Source: Paracoccaceae bacterium (GTDB lineage: Bacteria > Pseudomonadota > Alphaproteobacteria > Rhodobacterales > Rhodobacteraceae). Taken from it: 5,230 nt of DNA. The DNA lies in assembly GCA_007134405.1 (NCBI GenBank), contig SLKW01000111.1, positions 1 through 5,230 of the forward strand, read 5' to 3'. A program made the translations under genes and the position numbers. Below the pieces are notes generated by a model. That model did no database searches and was not told the DNA's origin. It was given only the letters and a program-made list of their open reading frames with translations. Shown piece by piece: positions 1 through 5,230 of this stretch (position 1 is the stretch's first letter; every line of letters begins with the position of its first letter).

Positions 1-11
1 TCCAGTCGCAT
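1..11 (-). CDS. Start of an unidentified third gene of the minus-strand operon (partial)
   Basis: Only the first three codons (Met-Arg-Leu) and two bases of a fourth are inside the window, so the product cannot be named. The start is supported by its context: an ATG at 11-9 sits 8 nt past the aldehyde dehydrogenase stop, and a GAGGG Shine-Dalgarno (21-17) lies 5 nt upstream, embedded in that stop codon. Such tight spacing is typical of a co-transcribed, translationally coupled gene. It implies that the amidase and dehydrogenase operon continues leftwards. The alternative is a chance ATG; the well-placed ribosome binding site makes that less likely but does not exclude it. Confidence 0.5.
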
Positions 12-19
12 GCTGTCCC

Positions 20-1465
20 TCATCCGTGATGCGCGGCGACGGTCTTCAGGACCGAGAAGCCGTAAAGCGCCTCGAACCCCTTCTCGCGGCCGTGGCCCGA
101 CTTGCCGACGCCGCCGAAGGGCAGCTCCACGCCCCCGCCCGCGCCATAGGTGTTCAGGAACACCTGCCCCGCCCTGAGCCGCTTCGCAAGCCGCATCTGC
201 CGCGCGCCACTCGCGCTCCAGACCGACGCGACCAGCCCGAAATCGGTGCCGTTGGCGATGGCGACGGCCTCGTCCTCATCGTCGAACGGGATGACCACCT
301 GCACCGGGCCGAAGATCTCCTCGCGCGCCAGAACGTGGTCGGGCCCCGCCCCCGCCAGCAGTCGCGGGGCGAGGAAATGCCCGCCCGCCGGCGCGTCCCC
401 GACGACCTGCCCCTCGGCCGCGACCTCAAGCCCCTCGGCGCGGTCCAGAAAGCCCTGCACCACCGATTTCTGCTTGCCCGAGATCAGCGGGCCCAGGTCG
501 TGGTCCCCCAGCGCCGGACCGACCTGCGCCGCGCGGTAACGCTCGGCCATGCGCGCGACCACCTCATCGTACCGGGCGCGCGCGACCAGGATGCGCGAGG
601 CGGCCGAGCAGGTCTGGCCCGCATTCTGCAGCCCGGCATTGACCAGGAAGGGCAGCGCCGCATCCAGGTCCGCATCCTCGAACACCAGTTGCGGCGACTT
701 GCCGCCCAGTTCCAGCGTCACCGGCACCACGTTCGTCGCCGCCGCCGCCTGGATCAGCGACCCCACCGGGACCGAGCCCGTGAAGCTGATATGCTGCACC
801 CCCGGATGCCCGGCCAGCGCCGCGCCCGCTTCCTCGCCCAGCCCCGGCACGATGTTGACAGCGCCGGCCGGAAAGCCCGCCTCCTGCGCCAGCCGCGCGA
901 AGGCCAGCGCCGTCAGGCTCGCCTCCTCGGCCGGCTTGATGACGCAGGCATTGCCCATCGCCAGCGCCGCGCCGACCGAGCGGCCGATGATCTGCATCGG
1001 GTAGTTCCAGGGGATGATATGCGCCGTCACCCCGTGCGGCTCGCGCAAGGTATAGACGGTGTAGCCGACGCGGTAGGGGATCGTCTCGCCCATCAGCTTG
1101 TCGGCGGCGCCGCCGTAGAATTCCAGGTATCGCGCCAGCGCCAGCGCGCCTGCGCGGGCCTGCTTCAGGGGCTTGCCCACATCCTGCGCCTCGATCCGCG
1201 CCAGCGCCTCGGCCCGTTCCTCGACCAGCCGGCCCAGCCGCGCCAGCAGACGCCCGCGCTCGGTCGCGTCGAGCGCGCCCCACGCCCCCGCCAGCGCCTT
1301 CCGCGCGGCCTCCACGGCGGCGTCGATCTCGGCCGCGCCGCCGCGCGCGATCTCGGCGACGCCCGCACCGGTCGACGGGTCCTCGACCGGCAGCACGGCC
1401 TCGGTCGCGGCCCAGTCGCCGCCGATCAGGACCCGTGCCGGGTCGAACCAGAGTTCCTTCATCAT
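20..1465 (-). CDS. NAD-dependent aldehyde dehydrogenase (ALDH superfamily)
   Basis: Soluble enzyme predicted to oxidise an aldehyde to its carboxylic acid with NAD+. At 481 aa it has the usual full ALDH length. The visible catalytic set is complete: Asn154 in PWNYP (oxyanion), Lys177 in IKPAE (cofactor), general base Glu252 in LELGGKSP, nucleophile Cys286 in GQTCSA, and Glu383 in EEIFGPV (nicotinamide ribose). The Glu-Cys spacing of 34 and the Cys-to-Glu383 spacing of 97 equal those of mammalian ALDH2. Glu180, three residues after Lys177, matches the ALDH2 residue that favours NAD over NADP. The gene starts with two adjacent ATGs. The first makes an ATGA overlap with the upstream amidase stop; a GAGGA lies 1 nt before the first ATG and 4 nt before the second, so the second (1462) is slightly better placed. 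The overlap implies translational coupling and a shared pathway with the amidase. The aldehyde substrate is not evident. Betaine, gamma-aminobutyraldehyde and generic aliphatic or aromatic aldehyde types all remain possible. Confidence 0.93.
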   Translation of the reverse strand: MMKELWFDPARVLIGGDWAATEAVLPVEDPSTGAGVAEIARGGAAEIDAAVEAARKALAGAWGALDATERGRLLARLGRLVEERAEALARIEAQDVGKPLKQARAGALALARYLEFYGGAADKLMGETIPYRVGYTVYTLREPHGVTAHIIPWNYPMQIIGRSVGAALAMGNACVIKPAEEASLTALAFARLAQEAGFPAGAVNIVPGLGEEAGAALAGHPGVQHISFTGSVPVGSLIQAAAATNVVPVTLELGGKSPQLVFEDADLDAALPFLVNAGLQNAGQTCSAASRILVARARYDEVVARMAERYRAAQVGPALGDHDLGPLISGKQKSVVQGFLDRAEGLEVAAEGQVVGDAPAGGHFLAPRLLAGAGPDHVLAREEIFGPVQVVIPFDDEDEAVAIANGTDFGLVASVWSASGARQMRLAKRLRAGQVFLNTYGAGGGVELPFGGVGKSGHGREKGFEALYGFSVLKTVAAHHG

Positions 1466-2910
1466 GTCCTCGGATCAATGGGGGAAAGGGGAAGGCCAAG
1501 CGCATCCTCGATGGCGCGCGCCACGGCCAGAAGCTTCGCCTCGCCGCGCGGCGGGCCGATCAGCTGTAGCCCCACAGGCATGCCGTCGGGGGTAAAGCCG
1601 CAGGGCATCGACAACGCCGGCAGGCCGGTGGCCACCGACAGGTAGGAAAACTTCAGCCAGTCCACGTAATCGCCGACCGGCGCGCCGCCGATCTCGGGCG
1701 GGTATTCCTGCTCCACCGGGCCGGCGGGGACGCCCATCGTCGCGCAGGCCAGGACATCGTGACGCTCCAGGAACCGGCGCAGGTTGTGATAGAGCACCGT
1801 CCGCCCCAGCTGCGCGTCATAGATCGTGTCGGCGTCCAGCGCACGGCCTTGGGCGATGTTCTGCCGCAGCGTCGGTTTGTAATGCGCCTGCACCTCGGGC
1901 GCGGCGCGGCCGGGCAGCGCCGCCCAGAACATCGCGCGCAGCGTCAGATAGGTCCGTTCCAGGTCCGGCAGTTCCGGGCAGGCCTCCTCGACCCGCCCGC
2001 CGGCGCGCTCGACCGCCGCCATCGCCGCACCCATCGCCGCGCGGATCACCGGATCGACAAAGCCGAACCCCCCCAGGTCGGGCGCGAACCCGATGCGCAC
2101 CGCCGCGTCGGCCTCCGCCACCGCCTGCTGGAACGGCACCGCCGGCGCCTCGATCGACAGCGGCCAGATGGGGTCGAAGCCGCACATCGCATCCAGAAAC
2201 AGCGCCGTGTCGGCCACGTCGCGCGCCATCGGCCCCTGCACCGACTCGATCGAGAAGCCGTGCAGCGCCGGCGCGCCCCCCACCCGCCCGGGCGAGGGCC
2301 GCAGCCCAATCACGCCGCAATAGGCCGCCGGCGTGCGCAACGACCCCGCCAGATCGCCGCCGTGCGACAGCCAGACCTCGCCCGTGGCCAGCGACACCGC
2401 CGCCCCGCCCGACGACCCGCCGGCGTTGCGCCCGGTATGCCACGGGTTGCGCGTCGCGCCGAAGACCGCGTTCGTCGTGTTGCCGCCGGCGCCGAATTCC
2501 GGCGTGTTGGTCTTGCCGACCACGACCGCGCCGCGCGCCTCCAGCCGGGCGATCAGCGGGTCGGTCACGGCGGGAACGAATTCCGCGAAGGCGTTCGATC
2601 CCATCGTGCAGCGCACCCCGGCAACCGGGGTCAGGTCCTTCGCGCCGATGGGCAAGCCCGCCAGCCAGCCGGGATGCGCACCCTGCGCCCGGCCCCGCGC
2701 CGGCAGCTCGGCCAGGGCGGCGCGCGCCCGCTCGGGGCAGGGCGTCACCACCGCGTTCACCGCCGGTTCGACCTGCGCGATCCGCGCAAGCGACGCCTCC
2801 AGCACCTCCTGCGGCGACACCGCGCCCGCGCGCAGCAGCGCCACGACCTCGCGCGCCGGTTTCGCGCACAGATCCGGGCCGGTGAAGGCGGTCTTGGGGA
2901 TGTCTCTCAT
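1462..2910 (-). CDS. Amidase-signature (AS) family amidase
   Basis: Predicted cytosolic serine hydrolase cleaving a carboxamide to acid and ammonia or amine. It has 482 aa from the chosen start, normal for the family. The Ser-cisSer-Lys triad is complete: Lys91 in IGAKDL, cis-Ser166 in AGGSSGG and nucleophile Ser190 in LAGSLRTPA. The Lys-to-Ser and Ser-to-Ser spacings of 75 and 24 equal those of fatty acid amide hydrolase. The C-terminal family block (GLPALSMPCG, then MPVGLQLIG) is present. The residue two before the nucleophile is Ala instead of the usual Gly. The start at 2910 (MRDIPK) follows AAGGA by 4 nt. An ATG at 2922 has no ribosome site, and further upstream in frame there is only a TTG (2964) that lies beyond the predicted -10 element. 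First gene of an operon with the aldehyde dehydrogenase, which it overlaps by 4 nt (or 1 nt if the second dehydrogenase ATG is used). Substrate unknown. GatA is unlikely because no gatB or gatC neighbours are seen. Confidence 0.9.
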   Translation of the reverse strand: MRDIPKTAFTGPDLCAKPAREVVALLRAGAVSPQEVLEASLARIAQVEPAVNAVVTPCPERARAALAELPARGRAQGAHPGWLAGLPIGAKDLTPVAGVRCTMGSNAFAEFVPAVTDPLIARLEARGAVVVGKTNTPEFGAGGNTTNAVFGATRNPWHTGRNAGGSSGGAAVSLATGEVWLSHGGDLAGSLRTPAAYCGVIGLRPSPGRVGGAPALHGFSIESVQGPMARDVADTALFLDAMCGFDPIWPLSIEAPAVPFQQAVAEADAAVRIGFAPDLGGFGFVDPVIRAAMGAAMAAVERAGGRVEEACPELPDLERTYLTLRAMFWAALPGRAAPEVQAHYKPTLRQNIAQGRALDADTIYDAQLGRTVLYHNLRRFLERHDVLACATMGVPAGPVEQEYPPEIGGAPVGDYVDWLKFSYLSVATGLPALSMPCGFTPDGMPVGLQLIGPPRGEAKLLAVARAIEDALGLPLSPIDPRT

Positions 2911-2920
2911 GGCTTCCTTC

Positions 2921-2940
2921 ATCTGTGAACGATCGCAGAT
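2921..2940. promoter_or_regulatory. Inverted repeat ATCTG-N10-CAGAT, possible operator
   Basis: The perfect 5-bp arms ATCTG (2921-2925) and CAGAT (2936-2940) are separated by 10 bp. The repeat spans the expected transcription start of the minus-strand amidase operon, and one arm touches its predicted -10 box. A dimeric repressor bound here would block that promoter. Arms of five bases can occur by chance, so the position is the main support. Confidence 0.25.
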
Positions 2941-2968
2941 TATGCGGCCCGTCCGGAATTGCAAACAA
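2939..2968 (-). promoter_or_regulatory. Candidate sigma70-type promoter of the amidase-aldehyde dehydrogenase operon
   Basis: Read on the minus strand, CATAAT (2944-2939) matches five of six bases of the TATAAT -10 consensus. It is preceded, after an 18-bp spacer, by TTGTTT (2968-2963), which keeps the conserved TTG of the -35 box. Transcription would begin near 2932, giving a leader of about 20 nt before the ATG at 2910. This fits the chosen start and argues against the upstream TTG at 2964. The -35 half is weak, so this is a candidate only. Confidence 0.4.
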
Positions 2969-2998
2969 GTCGTTGCGGCGGGCGCGCCCCCGGGTCTA

Positions 2999-3020
2999 CC
3001 CTGCCGCCCGACTCGCAGGG
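2999..3020 (+). promoter_or_regulatory. Inverted repeat CCCTGC-N10-GCAGGG overlapping the ribosome binding site
   Basis: The perfect 6-bp arms CCCTGC (2999-3004) and GCAGGG (3015-3020) flank a 10-nt loop just upstream of the plus-strand amidase. The right arm contains the first bases of the Shine-Dalgarno (AGGGAG, 3017-3022). As RNA, the hairpin would hide part of the ribosome site; as DNA, it could be an operator just downstream of a promoter. Either role is inferred. Confidence 0.3.
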
Positions 3021-3024
3021 AGAG
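3017..3024 (+). promoter_or_regulatory. Ribosome binding site fixing the plus-strand amidase start
   Basis: AGGGAGAG lies 5 nt before the ATG at 3030. The frame stays open back to an ATG at 2925, but that start has no comparable site, would add 35 residues unlike an amidase N-terminus, and would lie inside the opposite gene's promoter. The start is therefore set at 3030. Confidence 0.75.
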
Positions 3025-3029
3025 ACGAC

Positions 3030-4457
3030 ATGACCGACCGACCGCTCTGGCAACTCGGCGCCGCCACGCTGTCCGACCTGACCCGCAAGGGCGCGGTGGG
3101 CGCCGAAGAAGCGGTGCAGGCGGCCGTCGACCGGATGCGCGCGGCCAATCCCGCGCTCAACGCCGTGGTCGAGGATCTGGGCGAGGTGGCGCTCGACCGG
3201 GCCCGCGCGCTCGATCACGCGCGCGCCGGCGGGGCGACGCCGGGGCCGCTGCACGGCGTGCCGGTAACGATCAAGATCAACGTGGACCAGAAGGGGCACG
3301 CGACCTCGAACGGGGTGGTCGGGCTCAAGGACGTGATCGCGCCCGACGACGCGCCGCTGGTCAAGAACCTGCTCGACGCGGGCGCGGTGGTGATCGGGCG
3401 GACGAACACACCGGAATTTTCCTTCCGCGCCGATACCGACAACCCGCTTTACGGGCGCACGCACAACCCCTGGGGGCGGCATGTCTCGGCCGGCGGCTCC
3501 TCGGGCGGGGCAGGCGCGGCGGTGATGGCCGGGATCGGGGCGCTGGGGCATGGCAACGATATCGGCGGCAGCTTGCGCTTTCCCGCCTCGGCCACCGGCG
3601 CGGTGACGGTCAAGCCGGGTCTGGGCCGCGTGCCCGCCTGGAACCCCAGCCAGAAGCTCGAACGCGGGATGCTGGCGCAGTCGATGTCGGTGCAGGGGCT
3701 GCTCGTGCGCGAGGCGCGCGATCTGCACGCCGCGATGCCGGTGATGATCCGCCCCGATCCGCGCGATCCGTTCCACGCCCCCATGCCCTGGCGCGGCGAC
3801 GCGCCCGAGGGTCCGGTCCACATCGGCTTCACCCGCGCGGTCTACGGCAACGATCTCCACCCCGAGGTCGATGCCGCCCTGACCGCGGCGCGCACCGCGC
3901 TCGCCGATGCCGGCTACATCATCGACGAGATCGACCCCCCCGAGGTCGAGGAAACCGCGACCGAGGGCTACCGCGCCCTGATGACCGAGGTCAAACACCT
4001 GATGACCCCGGATATCGAGCGGCTTGGGTCGGACACCATCAAGGCGATCTTCGCGCGCTACTTCCAGCACTACCCGCCCTATGAGCCGACCGAGTACCTG
4101 CAGGTCCTGGCGCGGCGCACGCATTACGCGCGGGCCTGGTCGCGGCTCCTCGACACGCACCCGCTGGTGCTGACCCCCTTCCTGCCGATGCCCTATTTCG
4201 CGCCCGACCGCGACACCGAGGGCGACGAAGGCCTGCGGCAATCGCTGGGCGCCGGGCATTGGTCCTTCTCGATGAACTATCTGGGGCTTCCCGCGGGCAA
4301 CGTGCCCGCCCGCCTGGCCGAACTGCCGCAGGGCCCCGTGCCCATCGGCGTGCAGATCGTCGGCCGCCGCTGGCGCGAGGATCTCGTGGTCGACGCGATG
4401 GTCGCGATCGAGGACCGGCTCGGCCGGCTCTGCGACACGCTCTGGGCGCGCGGCTGA
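3030..4457 (+). CDS. Amidase-signature (AS) family amidase, second and divergent paralogue
   Basis: Predicted cytosolic amide hydrolase of 475 aa, full length for the family. Triad residues are Lys82 in VTIKIN, cis-Ser157 in AGGSSGG and nucleophile Ser181 in NDIGGSLRFPAS, at the same 75 and 24 residue spacings as fatty acid amide hydrolase. The oxyanion loop is the canonical D-I-G-G-S, unlike the other amidase here. The C-terminal block (LGLPAGNVP, then VPIGVQIVG) is intact. Similarity to the minus-strand amidase is clear only around the signature region (for example TNTPEF, NPW and GGSSGG), so the two are distant family members rather than a recent duplication. The gene is transcribed alone, away from the other amidase, and is followed by a hairpin and a non-coding stretch. 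Proteins of this type are often labelled simply amidase or indoleacetamide hydrolase. The sequence does not identify the substrate, so no symbol is given. Confidence 0.92.
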   Translation: MTDRPLWQLGAATLSDLTRKGAVGAEEAVQAAVDRMRAANPALNAVVEDLGEVALDRARALDHARAGGATPGPLHGVPVTIKINVDQKGHATSNGVVGLKDVIAPDDAPLVKNLLDAGAVVIGRTNTPEFSFRADTDNPLYGRTHNPWGRHVSAGGSSGGAGAAVMAGIGALGHGNDIGGSLRFPASATGAVTVKPGLGRVPAWNPSQKLERGMLAQSMSVQGLLVREARDLHAAMPVMIRPDPRDPFHAPMPWRGDAPEGPVHIGFTRAVYGNDLHPEVDAALTAARTALADAGYIIDEIDPPEVEETATEGYRALMTEVKHLMTPDIERLGSDTIKAIFARYFQHYPPYEPTEYLQVLARRTHYARAWSRLLDTHPLVLTPFLPMPYFAPDRDTEGDEGLRQSLGAGHWSFSMNYLGLPAGNVPARLAELPQGPVPIGVQIVGRRWREDLVVDAMVAIEDRLGRLCDTLWARG

Positions 4458-4478
4458 CCGCGACGGGGCCAGTCGCGG
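4458..4478 (+). terminator. Strong hairpin directly after the amidase stop, possible terminator
   Basis: CCGCGAC (4458-4464) and GTCGCGG (4472-4478) are perfect 7-bp arms around a 7-nt loop, starting on the first base after the TGA. The same right arm recurs at 4483-4489, so a second pairing is possible. No T-run follows, so it is not a classical intrinsic terminator. In a GC-rich genome it could still end transcription or protect the 3' end. Confidence 0.35.
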
Positions 4479-4498
4479 GCCAGTCGCGGGCCGGTTGC
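4466..4498 (+). repeat. Three tandem 11-bp repeats, unit GGGCCAGTCGC
   Basis: Units occupy 4466-4476, 4477-4487 and 4488-4498. The first two are identical; the third reads GGGCCGGTTGC, with two transitions. The array overlaps the hairpin after the amidase stop and duplicates its right arm. Slippage during replication could have produced it. Confidence 0.8.
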
Positions 4499-4590
4499 GG
4501 CGACTGAGGAGGGCATGGGCGCGCGTATCGCCCGGCCTGGTTTTCCCGCCCAGGTTCCGACCCCGTCTCTGGCGCGGACCCCGCGCGGGT

Positions 4591-4625
4591 ATCTGGCCTT
4601 ATCGGCGCTGTGAATCTGGCCTTAT
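4591..4625 (+). repeat. 12-bp direct repeat ATCTGGCCTTAT, two copies 23 bp apart
   Basis: Perfect copies lie at 4591-4602 and 4614-4625, separated by 11 bp. The start-to-start distance of 23 bp is about two helical turns. The function is unknown; a paired protein-binding site or a duplication relic are the simplest readings. Confidence 0.75.
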
Positions 4626-4731
4626 GGGTTTTTCTGCCACAGTTTGGCGGACGAGGCGTTGCGTCCCGCCCCCTACCGCGCGTTGCGCGCCAAAGGCGGT
4701 TTTGCCCCGAATCCGGCCAAAATGCCCGAAA

Positions 4732-4764
4732 GAGTCCTACACGAGTCCTACGCCTGTCCTACGC
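4732..4764 (+). repeat. Three tandem 11-bp repeats, consensus GAGTCCTACGC
   Basis: Units are GAGTCCTACAC (4732-4742), GAGTCCTACGC (4743-4753) and CTGTCCTACGC (4754-4764), sharing the core GTCCTAC at an exact 11-bp period. The first two carry GANTC, the target of the CcrM methylase found in many alphaproteobacteria. The sequence differs from the GGGCCAGTCGC array although the period is the same. Confidence 0.8.
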
Positions 4765-4888
4765 CGTGCGACGCGCGTTTTCCCAACAAAACATGGCAAA
4801 ACCCCGCCCCGCGCCCGCCCTGACACCGGCCCCTCCGAACGCCCCCGCAAGGTTTCGCAAACCCCCGCCCGAAAATCGTAAAACCCCC

Positions 4889-5230
4889 TCAGGAGCCCAC
4901 CTCGACCGCCTCCAGAAGCCGCGCGACCTCAGCCTCCAGCCGCTCGCGCGAGATCTCGCCCACATGCATCCCGGCAAGCTGCCCGTCGGCGCCGATGAAC
5001 AGCGTCGTCGGCAGGCCCAGGCTGGTATAGTGCCGGCCAAGATCGCCGCCGGTGTCGAACACCACATTGGGCAGGTCGATACGTTCCATGACCAGGTATT
5101 CCGCCACCCGCTGCGGCGCCTCGCGCTGGCTGGCAAAGGCGAAGGTAACCTCGGGCGTGGCGCGCGCGATCTCGCCCATCATCGGCAATTCACGCCGGCA
5201 GGGCGGACACCAGGTTGCCCACAAATTCAA
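4889..5230 (-). CDS. TlpA-like thiol:disulfide oxidoreductase, 5' end outside the window (partial)
   Basis: The last 113 codons of a thioredoxin-fold redox protein are present and end in TGA at 4889. Visible features are the active site WATWCPPC (Cys8 and Cys11 of the fragment), the following RRELP helix, and the cis-proline loop LGLPTT (Pro74) leading into a beta strand, FIGADGQLAG. The C-terminus is a helix ending at EVGS. CPPC with WATW is typical of the TlpA/ResA/CcmG group, which reduces disulfides outside the cytoplasmic membrane, for example in cytochrome c or oxidase assembly. A signal peptide or membrane anchor would lie in the missing part and cannot be checked. The first in-window codon is an internal TTG, not a start: the family needs about 50-80 more residues upstream. 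The gene is convergent with the amidase and probably belongs to a different transcription unit. Confidence 0.88.
   Translation of the reverse strand: MNLWATWCPPCRRELPMMGEIARATPEVTFAFASQREAPQRVAEYLVMERIDLPNVVFDTGGDLGRHYTSLGLPTTLFIGADGQLAGMHVGEISRERLEAEVARLLEAVEVGS

Larger units (their letters stand above)
2911..3029. promoter_or_regulatory. Divergent control region between the two amidase genes
   Basis: About 119 bp separates the two divergent amidase starts, so promoters for both directions should lie here. The left half is less GC-rich than the rest and holds the better promoter candidate (minus direction). The right half is very GC-rich and contains the perfect 10-bp palindrome GGGCGCGCCC (2980-2989). 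For the plus direction only a weak sigma70-like pair is visible: TTGCGG (2973-2978), 16 bp, TCTACC (2995-3000), with 3 of 6 matches in each box. Two inverted repeats, listed separately, flank the centre, one near each gene. A shared regulator for both directions is plausible but inferred. Confidence 0.6.
4458..4888. other. Repeat-rich intergenic region between convergent genes
   Basis: This stretch of about 430 bp lies between the 3' ends of the amidase and the TlpA-like gene, so no promoter for either is expected here. An open frame at 4495-4881 (plus) codes for a basic Arg/Pro-rich 128-aa peptide with no recognisable domain; it has an AGGAGG-type sequence only inside the frame and is not called. 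No tRNA or known RNA family was recognised. The region holds three direct-repeat sets, GANTC sites at 4612, 4709, 4732 and 4743, and a T5 run at 4629-4633. It also has a long-range inverted repeat, 4695-4706 against 4795-4808, equal except for two extra C. A small hairpin GGTTT-CGC-AAACC (4851-4863) lies 26 nt past the TlpA-like stop. Short A and T runs set it apart from the coding sequence around it. Confidence 0.6.

Noticed and set aside
26..1645. A 539-codon open frame on the plus strand opposite the aldehyde dehydrogenase
   Set aside because: It is antisense to a gene with complete catalytic motifs. Its translation is Arg/Gln/His-rich with no domain, a typical product of GC-rich third positions.
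1462..2910. Amidase as GatA of the tRNA amidotransferase
   Set aside because: No gatB or gatC is adjacent, and it is coupled to an aldehyde dehydrogenase. The D-L-A-G-S loop does not suit GatA.
2333..4084. A 583-codon plus-strand open frame crossing the divergent promoter region
   Set aside because: It overlaps both amidases in the wrong frame and is extremely Arg-rich after 3000, with no recognisable motif and no usable ribosome site.
2940..4259. A 439-codon minus-strand open frame opposite the second amidase
   Set aside because: It is antisense to a clear amidase, low in complexity and without family motifs.
4646..4670. Hairpin GGCGGACG against CGTCCCGCC as a terminator
   Set aside because: The stem has a bulge, and no T-run follows on either strand.
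4466..4764. Short repeats as a CRISPR array
   Set aside because: Units are 11-12 bp and either lack spacers or have one 11-bp gap. No CRISPR-like repeat length, unique spacers or cas genes are present.
4495..4881. A 128-codon plus-strand open frame in the convergent intergenic region
   Set aside because: The product is Arg/Pro-rich with no hydrophobic core or domain. No Shine-Dalgarno precedes its start, and the repeats inside it translate into different residues because an 11-bp period shifts frame.

Overview
The window is about 70% GC with strongly GC-biased codons, and the long shadow reading frames opposite the real genes fit this. The composition, the start contexts and the gene types suggest a free-living alphaproteobacterium, perhaps Rhodobacterales (Paracoccus- or Rhodobacter-like). 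That assignment is inferred from composition and protein flavour, not from any marker gene.

Layout: bases 1-2910 form a minus-strand gene string read right to left. It runs amidase (2910-1462), then an NAD-type aldehyde dehydrogenase (1465-20, overlapping the amidase stop in an ATGA), then the first codons of a third gene (start at 11) that leaves the window. About 119 bp of divergent control region (2911-3029) separates this string from a second, distantly related amidase on the plus strand (3030-4457). A non-coding stretch of about 430 bp (4458-4888) follows. It lies between convergent genes and carries three short direct-repeat sets, a hairpin and several GANTC sites. The right edge holds the 3' two thirds or so of a TlpA-like thioredoxin-fold gene on the minus strand (5230-4889).

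How the genes may work together: both amidases have the complete Lys-Ser-Ser triad of the amidase-signature family at the textbook spacing, and the aldehyde dehydrogenase has its full catalytic set. The two amidases (amide to acid plus ammonia) and the dehydrogenase (aldehyde to acid) therefore look like a small acid-forming catabolic cluster for an amide-containing compound. The substrate cannot be read from the sequence, and no regulator or transporter lies in the window. The TlpA-like gene appears unrelated to that pathway.

No clearly novel system was found. The items most worth a second look are the repeat-rich convergent intergenic region and the two inverted repeats in the divergent promoter region.
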